Of a stretch of 38,361 bases of DNA, positions 16,675-25,192 are shown one piece after another. The notes under the pieces are model-generated. The model was not told where the DNA came from. It worked only from the letters and a program-made list of their open reading frames with translations, and did not search any database. The DNA lies in NCBI GenBank assembly GCA_023229525.1, contig JALNZC010000036.1, forward strand, positions 1 to 38,361, read 5' to 3'. A program made the translations under genes and the position numbers. The DNA comes from Bacteroidales bacterium (GTDB lineage Bacteria; Bacteroidota; Bacteroidia; Bacteroidales; FEN-979). The first letter of the stretch is position 1; every line of letters begins with the position of its first letter.

Positions 16675-18129
16675 TCATTTCAGCATTTCCATGAACCGGT
16701 CCAGCGATTCGTTCGTATCGGTCATGACAGTCAGTTTGTCTCCGGGGTGGAAAACAGTCGTTCCGTCAGGGACAAAAAGTACATCCTCGCGTGTTACCAT
16801 GGAAATCAAAATATCCTTGGGAATCGACATGGATACCAGTGTTTTATTAACCATGGGAGAACCTGGAAGTACCTCCATTTCGGCTCGGACCGGTTTTACG
16901 GTAGTGGTGAATTCTTCCTCCATCGCTGACTTTTTCCGGATATTGACCGGTACAGATAATCCAAGTACCCCCGCCATCCACGAAATGGTCGAACCCTGGA
17001 TAAGCACGGAAAGCAGGGAAATGAAGAAAACAAGGTTAAAGATAAACATTCCATTTTCAATCTGGGCATCAAGCACATAAATGGAAAGGATGATCGGGAC
17101 GGCCCCTCGCAAACCTACCCACGAAATAAAAACTTTCGACCGGAAATTAAACCCGGAAAATGCTAGCGAAATAAAAACTGCCAGCGGACGGGCAACAAGG
17201 ATAGTAAAAATTGCCAGCACCAGCCCCAATGGGGCAACCGGAACCAGTTGTTTCGGGTAAACAAGCAGTCCCAGGGTGAGGAACATGATGATCTGCATAA
17301 GCCAGGCTTGTCCGTCGAAATGCTTGGTAAGACTGCGTTTATGAACAAAATCCTTATTCCCCAACATACAGGCGGCAATGTAAACCGACAAATAACCATT
17401 ACCACCGATAAATTCGCTGAAAGCAAAAGTAAAAACGGCAAAGGCAATGAGTAATACCGAATAAAGTCCGTCAAACGAAAGGTGTATCCTGTTGATTGTC
17501 CTTATGATCAGGAATCCCATCAAAATTCCGAAAGGAATGCCCAGGAGGAATTGCTTGCAAAACATCACGATGAGCTTTCCTGCCGAAAGAGATTCAGTTT
17601 GGATGATAAAAATGAAGAAAATTGTCAGAAAATAAGCCATCGGATCGTTACTTCCACTCTCCAGTTCAAGAAGAGGTCTTATTTTGCCTTTAAGTCCTGT
17701 ATTTTTTGCCCTGAGGATAGTGAAAACAGAGGCTGCATCTGTGGATGAAATGATGGAACCAAGCAACAGTCCCTCAAGTATATTCATTTTGGTAATATAC
17801 GAGATAAAGAGACCAGTGACCACAGCGGTAATCACAACGCCCAATGTAGAAAGAAGGGCTCCTTGTATGAGAACGGGGCGGATATCCGAATAACGGGTAT
17901 CCAATCCACCTGAAAAAAGAATCAGGATAAGCGCCAGTGTCCCGATAAATTTGGAAAGATGAATATCGAAAAAATCGATTTTACCAAGCCCGTCAGCGCC
18001 GGCAAGCATTCCAACCAGTATAAACAATACAACAGTTGGTATCCCGTATTTACTCGATTTGCTGAAGAAAACACTTAGAATGAGAAGGAGTGAACCAACG
18101 AGTAAAATATTTTCAAGTGTAATAAACAT
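16675..18129 (-). CDS. CPA1 cation/proton antiporter with C-terminal RCK_C domain (NhaP2/CvrA type)
   Basis: The product has 484 residues. The first 385 or so form about twelve membrane helices, with conserved FSGGLDTRYSDIRP, SSTDAASVFTIL and LESGSNDPMAYFL (the Asn-Asp pair being the ion-binding site) segments and SWVGLRGAVPIIL near the end. Residues 400-484 form a TrkA-C/RCK_C regulatory domain (EVLPGSPMVNKTLVSMSIP to LTVMTDTNESL). This arrangement is that of potassium/proton antiporters NhaP2/CvrA. It is one base downstream of guaD and would be on the same transcript. The ion specificity is inferred from the domain layout. Confidence 0.9.
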   Translation of the reverse strand: MFITLENILLVGSLLLILSVFFSKSSKYGIPTVVLFILVGMLAGADGLGKIDFFDIHLSKFIGTLALILILFSGGLDTRYSDIRPVLIQGALLSTLGVVITAVVTGLFISYITKMNILEGLLLGSIISSTDAASVFTILRAKNTGLKGKIRPLLELESGSNDPMAYFLTIFFIFIIQTESLSAGKLIVMFCKQFLLGIPFGILMGFLIIRTINRIHLSFDGLYSVLLIAFAVFTFAFSEFIGGNGYLSVYIAACMLGNKDFVHKRSLTKHFDGQAWLMQIIMFLTLGLLVYPKQLVPVAPLGLVLAIFTILVARPLAVFISLAFSGFNFRSKVFISWVGLRGAVPIILSIYVLDAQIENGMFIFNLVFFISLLSVLIQGSTISWMAGVLGLSVPVNIRKKSAMEEEFTTTVKPVRAEMEVLPGSPMVNKTLVSMSIPKDILISMVTREDVLFVPDGTTVFHPGDKLTVMTDTNESLDRFMEMLK

Positions 18130-18130
18130 G

Positions 18131-18604
18131 CTAATAGAGTGTTTTGTCCTCTTTATCAGCCCATGACCTGAAAAGTGCGTCTCCCTTGGGATTGTCTATT
18201 TTCTGGAATTTGATGCTCCGCTTATCCAGCGGAAGATTCAATTCTTCATAGATGTGGTTATCGCGGAAGCCGATCGCTTCGGCATCACTGCGTGTAGAGC
18301 AAAAATAAACAGTTTGAATATTTGCCCAATATATCGCTGAAAGACACATCGGACAAGGTTCACAGGTAGAATAGAGAATGGCCCCGGCCAGGTCGAAATG
18401 GCCGGTATTCCTGCAGGCATCACGAATTGCCATAATTTCGGCATGCGCTGTTGGATCGTTTTGCGAAAAAACCATGTTGACACCGCGGCCTATAATATTT
18501 CTATCTTTCACGATCACAGCGCCGAAAGGACCGCCGATATTGTTTTTTACCGACTCAAAAGCATCATCAAATGCCTGATCAAAATATTTTACAGATCCAT
18601 CCAT
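18131..18604 (-). CDS. guaD: Guanine deaminase (cytidine deaminase fold)
   Basis: The 157-aa product converts guanine to xanthine plus ammonia. Zinc ligands are His54 (TAHAEIMAI), Cys84 and Cys87 (CEPCPMC), and Glu56 is the proton shuttle. The length and the sequences NDPTAHAEIMAIRDAC and PCPMCLSAIYWA match Bacillus subtilis GuaD (156 aa) more closely than TadA, and the aromatic C-terminus (FRSWADKEDKTLY) resembles the GuaD C-terminal segment. It is transcribed divergently from ygfK, so guanine deamination feeds xanthine to the neighbouring xanthine dehydrogenases. It is one base upstream of the cation antiporter. A -7 box lies about 40 bases before the ATG. Confidence 0.92.
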   Translation of the reverse strand: MDGSVKYFDQAFDDAFESVKNNIGGPFGAVIVKDRNIIGRGVNMVFSQNDPTAHAEIMAIRDACRNTGHFDLAGAILYSTCEPCPMCLSAIYWANIQTVYFCSTRSDAEAIGFRDNHIYEELNLPLDKRSIKFQKIDNPKGDALFRSWADKEDKTLY

Positions 18605-18644
18605 AGTTATCTATTCATTTCAGATTATACTTTCAAAACATTCG

Positions 18645-18652
18645 CAAAAATA
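18645..18652 (-). promoter_or_regulatory. -7 box of the guaD promoter
   Basis: On the minus strand TATTTTTG matches TAnnTTTG. A TTG lies 22 bases further upstream (18677-18675), slightly longer than the preferred spacing. About 35 bases of leader would precede the ATG at 18604. Confidence 0.5.
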
Positions 18653-18757
18653 AGGAGTAACCCTGATTAATTAACAATCGGTGTCACACTTTTAAAGAAT
18701 TTTACCTTAATGGAACTATTCAGTAAACATTTCACGCTATCCAAAGCCTTAATCTCT

Positions 18758-18765
18758 TAATTTTG
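18758..18765 (+). promoter_or_regulatory. -7 box of the ygfK promoter
   Basis: TAATTTTG followed by G matches TAnnTTTG, 34 bases before the GTG at 18800. No -33 TTG at the expected spacing. It opens the ygfK operon and faces away from guaD, about 105 bases from the guaD -7 box. Confidence 0.5.
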
Positions 18766-18799
18766 GCCCCTGAATACAAATCCTCAATTTTAACTCAAG

Positions 18800-21700
18800 G
18801 TGTCTGATAAATTTTCCCCTATACCCCTTCCCCGTCTTGTCCGGTTGATCCTCAGCGAAATCAGGCATCAGCGTTTTTTTGGTATACCGGCCAGCCTCTT
18901 TTATATCCCGTCCCCAATTGACCCATTCGTAATGGAGCGGTACGGAGCAAAGCTGGTTACACCGCTTGGCGTGGCAGCCGGTCCGCATACACAGATGGCA
19001 TTGAATATTGTTGCTTCCTGGTTGTGCGGCGCCCGTTATATTGAACTGAAGACCATTCAGACCCTCGATGAACTGGATGTTTCCAAACCATGCATCGATA
19101 TGCAGGATGAGGGTTATAATTGTGAATGGTCGCAGGAACTCAAGATAGATCAGTCGTTTCAAGAGTATCTCAACGCCTGGATCATTGTTCATCTCCTGCA
19201 TAAGGAACTCGGATTTACAGGCCCGGTGGGAACGTTATTTAACATGAGCGTGGGATATAACCTGGCAGGGATCCTGAATGGGAATGTACAGGTTTTCTTC
19301 AGGAACATGTACGATTGCAATAGTGCGCTTGAAGAAGCAAAAGATTCAATCCGGCCTATTTATCCTGATATAGATAAGATAGCAATTCCCTCTTCCATCT
19401 CAAATCATGTTACCCTGAGTACCATGCATGGTTGTCCACCGGAAGAAATTGAAAAAATAGCGCTATATCTGATCATGGAGAAAAAATTGCACACAACAAT
19501 AAAGTTAAACCCGACTCTCCTTGGTCCTGATACATTGCGTGGAATTTTAAAGAATAAACTTGGATTTTCAACCCGGGTACCTGACGAAGCGTTCGAACAC
19601 GACCTGAAATACCCCGAGGCCCTTAAGATCATTAAATCACTTTCACAGGCATCCGATTCAGCAGGACTTCAGTTCAGCATCAAACTTACCAATACACTCG
19701 AAAGTCTCAATCACAGAAGTATATTCAGCGAAAAAGAGCGTATGATGTACCTGAGTGGCCGGGCGCTTCACCCCATCAGTATAAATCTTGCACATAAACT
19801 CCAAAATGATTTTGAAGGAAACCTTGATATCACTTTTTCTGCAGGGGTGGACTGTTTCAATTTCACCGATATACTGGCATGCGGATTAAGACCTGTAACC
19901 GTTTGCAGCGATCTGCTGAAACCCGGTGGTTATGGCAGATTGTGGCAATATATTGATCATCTCCGTTTGGATTTCAATAATTTGAAAGCAGGTTCCATTG
20001 AGGATTTTATTATCCGTTCTTCGGTGAATGAGAGATTCACTGTGAGAGAAGTTTCCCTCGAAAATCTGGCCCGCTATTCCGGTAGTGTGGCAGATAACCC
20101 GTCTTATCAAAAACGGAACCCTTTTGAACCGGATATTAAAATAAGTCGGTCTCTCTCCTGGTTTGACTGTATCCATGCTCCATGTGTTGAGACCTGTCCT
20201 ACAAATCAGGATATCCCCGGCTATATGTTTCACACAGCAAATGGTAATATCCAGGCAGCTTTTGAAACTATTTTCGATACAAATCCTTTCCCATCGGTGA
20301 CCGGTATGGTTTGTGATCATCTATGCCAGTTCAAATGTACCAGGATAAATTACGACGAGTCACTGCATATCCGTGAAATAAAGAGGTTTATTGCAGAGGA
20401 AAATCAATCATCGGGAACAAAACCCACTCTTGTTGCTAAGCCAGTAAATAATATCAGACCTGGAGCCGCCATAATCGGAGCCGGGCCGGCCGGATTATCT
20501 TGTGCTTGGTTTTTAAACCGGGCAGGTTTCAACGTGGAGATATTCGAACATAAAAAAATTGCCGGGGGGATGGTTTCTGCCGCCATCCCTTTATTCCGCC
20601 TTACCGGGGAAGCTGTCGAACGCGACATTCAACGTATCCTGGATGCCGGAGTTAAGCTTCATGAGGGCTATCCGATCAATAAATTCAATTTCGAACAGAT
20701 CAAAGTGCAACATAGCGTTGTTTTCGTAGCCACAGGAGCGCAACGTTCCGTTCCTTTGAATATTGACGGGATCAGTTCTGCAGGGGTTCTCGATCCGTTG
20801 AAATTCCTTATGGATGTAAAAGAAGCCAAGAGACCGTATATCGGATCCCATGTTCTGATCATCGGTGGAGGTAATACAGCCATGGACGCGGCACGCACTG
20901 CCTACCGGCTCGTTGGCCCCAAGGGAAAAATCACCGTTGTTTACCGCCGGACCTTACATGAGATGCCGGCTGACAAGGGAGAGATCCAAGCCATACAAGA
21001 TGAAGGGATTGAAATCATGGAGCTGGTTAATCCGGAACGTTTGGAAACACACAATGGACGGGTAATTGGTCTCGTATGTTCACGCAATACCCTTGTTTTG
21101 CCGGAAAATATACCTGGGAACAAAGATGGCCGTCCTATTCCCGTTAAGATACAAAATTCGGAATTCGAGATCCCTTGCGACACGGTCATACCCGCGATCG
21201 GACAGCAACTTGTCATCGATTTCATGGATACAAAATCACTGGAGACACAACCTGGAAGTTACAAAACCAAAGTCTCCGGGATATACATTGGTGGTGATTC
21301 CCTACGTGGTGCATCTACGGCAATAAACGCAATTGCCGACGGTCGTAAAGCAGCAGCCGAAATATTATCCGATTTCCAGGACCGGCATCCGGTTAACAGC
21401 TTACCCGGGATGCCAAAGGAAAATGACCGGATTACTACAAATGCTGTACAAGTCCGGGCAAAGATCGGATTTCCGGAACTGATGCATAAAAAAGCCATTC
21501 GCAGGTATGGTCATTCACCCGCAGAAACCCCACTCACCGATCGAAAGAATTTCAAACTTGTGATGACCTCCTATAATAAGGAAGAGGCCCGGCAGGAGGC
21601 ATCCCGGTGCCTTTACTGCGATGAGATCTGCAACACCTGTGTTACAGTCTGTCCTAACCTCGCTAACTTCAGTTACACCATTGAACCCGTTCGTTACCGG

Positions 21701-22168
21701 TTACAAAAGGCAGTAATAAAAACGGACGGATCAATGGCTTTTGAGGATGACGTTGATTTTATGGTGAAACAACCTTATCAGATACTGAACATCCGCGACC
21801 TCTGTAACGAATGCGGTAACTGTACCACTTTCTGTCCATACTCCGGACGACCATTTGTTGATAAACCCGGCCTTTCACTTTCCTTTGACTCTTTTAACCG
21901 GGAAGAAGAAGGATTCCTGATAAACCATCTGCCCGACAAGGATATCCTCATATATAAAAAGAAAGAAAATATCAAAACACTATATCACCAAGACGGGAAG
22001 TATTTTTTCGAAACCGGGCAGTTGAAAGCGACCCTGGATGCAGAAACATTTACTTTGTTAAAGATCGAACTTCAACCGGATGGCATTAGTGAATATCACT
22101 TTACTTTCGCAGCCGAGATGAGCATTATCCTCAAAGGTGCGATGCAAGTAAAATTGTATGATTACTGA
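18800..22168 (+). CDS. ygfK: YgfK, FAD- and Fe-S-containing putative selenate-reductase-type subunit
   Basis: The product has 1122 residues and is related to E. coli YgfK (1032 aa). The first ~430 residues form a dihydroorotate dehydrogenase-like barrel (GPHTQMALNIVASWL, LKTIQTLDELDVSKPCID, STMHGCPPEEIE, NPTLLGP). Then comes a GltD-like Fe-S segment (CIHAPCVETCPTNQD near 455), an FAD site GAGPAGL (about 560), an NAD(P) site GGGNTAMDAART (about 690), and two C-terminal cysteine clusters CLYCDEICNTCVTVCP (about 936) and CNECGNCTTFCP (about 1001). It is probably an electron-transfer flavoprotein partner of the xanthine dehydrogenase downstream. The start is GTG 18800. The 3' end adjoins a heptamer array. 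Confidence 0.93.
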   Translation: MSDKFSPIPLPRLVRLILSEIRHQRFFGIPASLFYIPSPIDPFVMERYGAKLVTPLGVAAGPHTQMALNIVASWLCGARYIELKTIQTLDELDVSKPCIDMQDEGYNCEWSQELKIDQSFQEYLNAWIIVHLLHKELGFTGPVGTLFNMSVGYNLAGILNGNVQVFFRNMYDCNSALEEAKDSIRPIYPDIDKIAIPSSISNHVTLSTMHGCPPEEIEKIALYLIMEKKLHTTIKLNPTLLGPDTLRGILKNKLGFSTRVPDEAFEHDLKYPEALKIIKSLSQASDSAGLQFSIKLTNTLESLNHRSIFSEKERMMYLSGRALHPISINLAHKLQNDFEGNLDITFSAGVDCFNFTDILACGLRPVTVCSDLLKPGGYGRLWQYIDHLRLDFNNLKAGSIEDFIIRSSVNERFTVREVSLENLARYSGSVADNPSYQKRNPFEPDIKISRSLSWFDCIHAPCVETCPTNQDIPGYMFHTANGNIQAAFETIFDTNPFPSVTGMVCDHLCQFKCTRINYDESLHIREIKRFIAEENQSSGTKPTLVAKPVNNIRPGAAIIGAGPAGLSCAWFLNRAGFNVEIFEHKKIAGGMVSAAIPLFRLTGEAVERDIQRILDAGVKLHEGYPINKFNFEQIKVQHSVVFVATGAQRSVPLNIDGISSAGVLDPLKFLMDVKEAKRPYIGSHVLIIGGGNTAMDAARTAYRLVGPKGKITVVYRRTLHEMPADKGEIQAIQDEGIEIMELVNPERLETHNGRVIGLVCSRNTLVLPENIPGNKDGRPIPVKIQNSEFEIPCDTVIPAIGQQLVIDFMDTKSLETQPGSYKTKVSGIYIGGDSLRGASTAINAIADGRKAAAEILSDFQDRHPVNSLPGMPKENDRITTNAVQVRAKIGFPELMHKKAIRRYGHSPAETPLTDRKNFKLVMTSYNKEEARQEASRCLYCDEICNTCVTVCPNLANFSYTIEPVRYRLQKAVIKTDGSMAFEDDVDFMVKQPYQILNIRDLCNECGNCTTFCPYSGRPFVDKPGLSLSFDSFNREEEGFLINHLPDKDILIYKKKENIKTLYHQDGKYFFETGQLKATLDAETFTLLKIELQPDGISEYHFTFAAEMSIILKGAMQVKLYDY

Positions 22169-22174
22169 AAAAAA

Positions 22175-22285
22175 AGTCAAAAGTCAAAAGTCAAAAGTCA
22201 AAAGTCAAAAGAAATCAAGAGATAGAAAACCAGAATTTTCAAATTTCCAAATCTTCAAATCATCAAATCGTAAATCGTAAATCAA
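22175..22285 (+). repeat. Five-copy AGTCAAA heptamer array followed by mixed 7-8-nt TCAAATC/ATCGTAA units
   Basis: Five perfect AGTCAAA units occupy 22175-22209, starting seven bases after the ygfK stop codon. The second half (about 22239-22285) has units such as TCTTCAAA, TCATCAAA, TCGTAAA, TCGTAAA of period 8 then 7. They fill most of the 122-base gap between ygfK and the next gene. Confidence 0.88.
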
Positions 22286-22290
22286 AATAT

Positions 22291-23763
22291 ATGATTCAAA
22301 TTACAGACAAAATCGTTAATCAATCGGTATTAAAAAATGCTGTTGACCATTACCGGGATAAAGGAATCATCCTGCCGACCTTTGCCCAGATGCAGAACCC
22401 TGATCGTATACCCGAAAAGATCAAAGAAAAACTGAAACACATCGGATTATGGGATCTGCATCCGCTGAATCTGTTCCGCATCACCTGGAAAAATGAACCT
22501 CAAGTTTCAGGGGGACTGTTTGGTGTTCCCAATTATATTGAACTTCCTGTATCTCTTACCGGAATCGATGCACGGATTATTGTCTTGCTTGGGAAATGGT
22601 TCCCTACCGGAGCACACAAAGTGGGAGCCGCCTATGGTTGCCTGGCGCCCCGGATCATCACCGGTCAGTTTGATCCCACTTATCATAAAGCTGTTTGGCC
22701 CTCTACAGGAAATTACTGCCGTGGCGGTGCATTTGACTCTTATCTGATGGATGTAACGGCGGTGGCTATCCTACCTGAAGAGATGAGCCGCGAGCGATTT
22801 GAGTGGCTGAAGGAAATCGGCGCCGAAGTGATCGCCACACCAGGTTGCGAATCGAATGTAAAAGAGATCTATGATAAATGTTGGGAAATCCACCGTACGC
22901 GTACCGACTGTATGATATTTAATCAATTCGAAGAGTTCGGGAATTCATGCTGGCATTACGAAGTCACAGGGCACGCTATCGAAGAGGTTTTCCGTCGAAT
23001 TGCCGCTCCGGAAACACAACTTGCCGCTTATATCTCGGCAACCGGTTCTGCCGGGACCATCGCCGCAGGTGATTATCTTCGCACCCAATTTCCTCATCTT
23101 AAAGTTGTCGCTTCTGAAGCCCTGCAGTGCCCCACCCTTCTTCGTAACGGGTTTGGTGGTCACCGTATCGAGGGTATTGGCGACAAACATGTTCCCTGGA
23201 TTCATAATATCAGGAACACCAATGTTGTTACGGCTATAGATGATGAATATTGTATGCGTCTCTTCCGGTTGTTTAATGAAAAGGAAGGCCGCGATTACCT
23301 GATCACACAGGGTGTCGATAAAACTATTGTTGCACAACTTGGCATGATTGGTATTTCCGGAATTGCCAATATTTTATCCGCCATTAAAACGGCGAAACAT
23401 TTTGATTTTACAAGCGACGATATATTGATGACCATTGCCACCGATTCAGCTGAGATGTATGGTTCCCGGCTCGAAGAACTCAACGCAGAACGGGGGGCCT
23501 ATTCCATGCTTCAGGCAACACGTGACTACGAAAAATGCATGCTTGGGACAACCTCCGATTCCATGAAAGAGCTCACCTATGAAGATCAAAAAACCATTCA
23601 TAATTTAAAATATTTTACCTGGGTCGAACAACAGGGGAAGGAGGTGGAAGATTTAAGGCAATTATGGGAGGATAGAAATCTGTGGCCGGAAATTTTTAGT
23701 CAACCTGCCCGATGGGATGAGCTGATCAATGAGTTTAATGATAGGACAGGACTATTAAAATAA
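22291..23763 (+). CDS. Fold-type II PLP-dependent lyase-like enzyme of the purine cluster
   Basis: The product has 490 residues. PLP lysine is Lys110 in PTGAHKVGAAYG, a motif close to the GAHKIN/GSHKIN of tryptophan synthase beta. The phosphate/substrate loop is STGNYCRGG (about 140). It is longer than cysteine synthase and is not homologous over its whole length to the ~400-aa YgeX. Annotated in other genomes as PLP-dependent protein, function not established. By position between ygfK and the xanthine dehydrogenase, the likely role is beta-elimination/ammonia loss of a diamino or amino acid such as 2,3-diaminopropionate; this is inference. ATG 22291. No promoter is visible, so it is probably read through from ygfK. 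Confidence 0.8.
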   Translation: MIQITDKIVNQSVLKNAVDHYRDKGIILPTFAQMQNPDRIPEKIKEKLKHIGLWDLHPLNLFRITWKNEPQVSGGLFGVPNYIELPVSLTGIDARIIVLLGKWFPTGAHKVGAAYGCLAPRIITGQFDPTYHKAVWPSTGNYCRGGAFDSYLMDVTAVAILPEEMSRERFEWLKEIGAEVIATPGCESNVKEIYDKCWEIHRTRTDCMIFNQFEEFGNSCWHYEVTGHAIEEVFRRIAAPETQLAAYISATGSAGTIAAGDYLRTQFPHLKVVASEALQCPTLLRNGFGGHRIEGIGDKHVPWIHNIRNTNVVTAIDDEYCMRLFRLFNEKEGRDYLITQGVDKTIVAQLGMIGISGIANILSAIKTAKHFDFTSDDILMTIATDSAEMYGSRLEELNAERGAYSMLQATRDYEKCMLGTTSDSMKELTYEDQKTIHNLKYFTWVEQQGKEVEDLRQLWEDRNLWPEIFSQPARWDELINEFNDRTGLLK

Positions 23764-23793
23764 AGGTTAACAGTCTTTTGCTGACTGTGTAAT

Positions 23794-23848
23794 CACCTCA
23801 ATCCGTGCACTCTTTCTCCTCAATGAGAAAGGGCCGGGGGATGAGGTG
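23794..23848. repeat. REP-like imperfect hairpin element
   Basis: A 55-base element has outer arms CACCTCA (23794-23800) and TGAGGTG (23842-23848) and an inner stem CTTTCTC (23812-23818) / GAGAAAG (23825-23831) around loop CTCAAT. The GC-rich right side (GGGCCGGGGGA) is typical of a dispersed intergenic repeat seen in many Bacteroidetes genomes. It lies between two cluster genes and could also fold in the mRNA and slow transcription or decay. No T-run follows. Confidence 0.6.
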
Positions 23849-23910
23849 TTTGAAGTAATTTAGAGCTTTAACTGCATAAAAGAAGATAATTTTAAACAGG
23901 TTTCAGTCAT

Positions 23911-25191
23911 ATGTCTGGGAAATTTCACTTCAAATGTGTTAATTGTAAAGCAGAATACGCGGGAGATAAGGTGATTTATCTGTGTCCGGTCTGCGAACGT
24001 AATAATCTTCCGGGGAAACCTCCCAAGGGAGTACTGAAAACGGTTTATAATTATTCACGGATCGGTCGGACAGGTTCGCCGAAAACGCTTTTTCAACGCT
24101 TAAAACAGGAACGTTTTCTGTCGTTACTTCCGTTGCATGGCTTTGACTGTTGGCCACGACTTCGGATCGGTGATACGCCGTTGTATCGGATGGACGAGTT
24201 GGTGAGTTGGCGAGATGGTGAGTTGGTGAGTAGACAAGGGGAAATGGAGGTTTATCTGAAGGATGACTCGCAAAATCCGACTTTTTCGTTCAAAGACCGC
24301 GCTACTGCCCTGGTTTCTGCCTGGGCAGCAGAGCAGGGTATCAGAACGATCATTACTGCCTCCACCGGGAATGCCGGCTCCTCTCTGGCAGGAATATGCG
24401 CATCGCAACAGCAACAGTCGGTGATCTTCGTACCAAACACCGCGCCGCTGGCTAAACTAACCCAGATCGTGATGTATGGGGCCAGGATCATTCCGGTAAA
24501 AGGCAATTATGATCAAGCTTTTGATCTGAGTATTAAGGCATCGGAACTTTTTGGGTTCTATAACCGGAATACAGCCTATAATCCGTTCACCATCGAAGGG
24601 AAAAAGAGTGTTGCTTTCGAAATTTACGATCAGCTGGGTGGCCGGTTACCCGACCGCATTTTTGTCCCGGTAGGTGATGGTGTAATCCTTTCCGGGTTGT
24701 ACAAAGGATTTGAAGACCTGATGAACGTTGGCATCATCGACCGGATGCCGGTACTGGTAGCGGTACAGGCTGAAGGAAGCAGGAACTTAATCGACAACCT
24801 CGATCGCGAATCTTTTTCATCCACGGCTTCAAATACGATTGCTGATTCGATATCAGTAGATGTTCCCCGTAATTTTTATATGACCGCACATTACCTCGAC
24901 CAGTATTCAGGAGAATGTGTTTCCGTGACCGATGACGAAATAGTCCAATCCTCTTTCCTGCTTGGACGAACAACCGGAATTTTTTCAGAACCTGCAGCCG
25001 TGGCGGCTTATGCCGGAATGGTCAAGTATCGGAAGGAAGGAAAACTGCAACGGGGATCAAAAAATGTTGTCCTCCTTACCGGTAGTGGTCTTAAAGATCT
25101 GAAATCTGTCCAATCATCCATCAACCTGCCGGAACCATTCGATCCGGATACCGGCATGTTAGAAAAATTGTTTCCTGAAAAACAGCAATGA
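23911..25191 (+). CDS. Threonine synthase-like PLP enzyme with zinc-ribbon N-terminus
   Basis: The product has 426 residues. The N-terminus has a Cys4 zinc ribbon (C9, C12, C25, C28), followed by GDTPLYR, and PLP lysine Lys128 in NPTFSFKDRATALV. Then the phosphate loop STGNAGSSLAG, and a C-terminal VLLTGSGLKDLK. It looks like ThrC (homoserine phosphate to threonine), but in this locus it may act on another phosphorylated or diamino substrate. Residues 96-109 come from an 8-nt tandem repeat (24196-24235) placed in the linker before the catalytic domain, without breaking the frame. The stop overlaps closely with the next start (one base between), so it is translationally coupled to the xanthine dehydrogenase. 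Confidence 0.85.
   Translation: MSGKFHFKCVNCKAEYAGDKVIYLCPVCERNNLPGKPPKGVLKTVYNYSRIGRTGSPKTLFQRLKQERFLSLLPLHGFDCWPRLRIGDTPLYRMDELVSWRDGELVSRQGEMEVYLKDDSQNPTFSFKDRATALVSAWAAEQGIRTIITASTGNAGSSLAGICASQQQQSVIFVPNTAPLAKLTQIVMYGARIIPVKGNYDQAFDLSIKASELFGFYNRNTAYNPFTIEGKKSVAFEIYDQLGGRLPDRIFVPVGDGVILSGLYKGFEDLMNVGIIDRMPVLVAVQAEGSRNLIDNLDRESFSSTASNTIADSISVDVPRNFYMTAHYLDQYSGECVSVTDDEIVQSSFLLGRTTGIFSEPAAVAAYAGMVKYRKEGKLQRGSKNVVLLTGSGLKDLKSVQSSINLPEPFDPDTGMLEKLFPEKQQ
24196..24235 (+). repeat. Five-copy octanucleotide tandem repeat inside a coding sequence
   Basis: The units GAGTTGGT, GAGTTGGC, GAGATGGT, GAGTTGGT, GAGTAGAC are tandem and lie within the threonine-synthase-like gene. They encode residues 96-109, ELVSWRDGELVSRQ, with the peptide ELVS appearing twice. 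The frame continues through, so the array is translated. Confidence 0.9.
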
Positions 25192-25192
25192 T

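Noticed and set aside
18131..18604. TadA (tRNA adenosine deaminase) for the 157-aa deaminase
   Set aside because: The sequence around the zinc site, length and C-terminus fit GuaD better, and the neighbourhood is purine catabolism.
22291..23763. Naming the 490-aa PLP enzyme YgeX
   Set aside because: Its length and motifs (GAHKVG, STGNYCRGG) differ from YgeX; only the location suggests the same role.
23770..23788. Hairpin ACAGTC/GACTGT after the 490-aa enzyme gene as terminator
   Set aside because: The stem has six pairs only, and no T-run follows.
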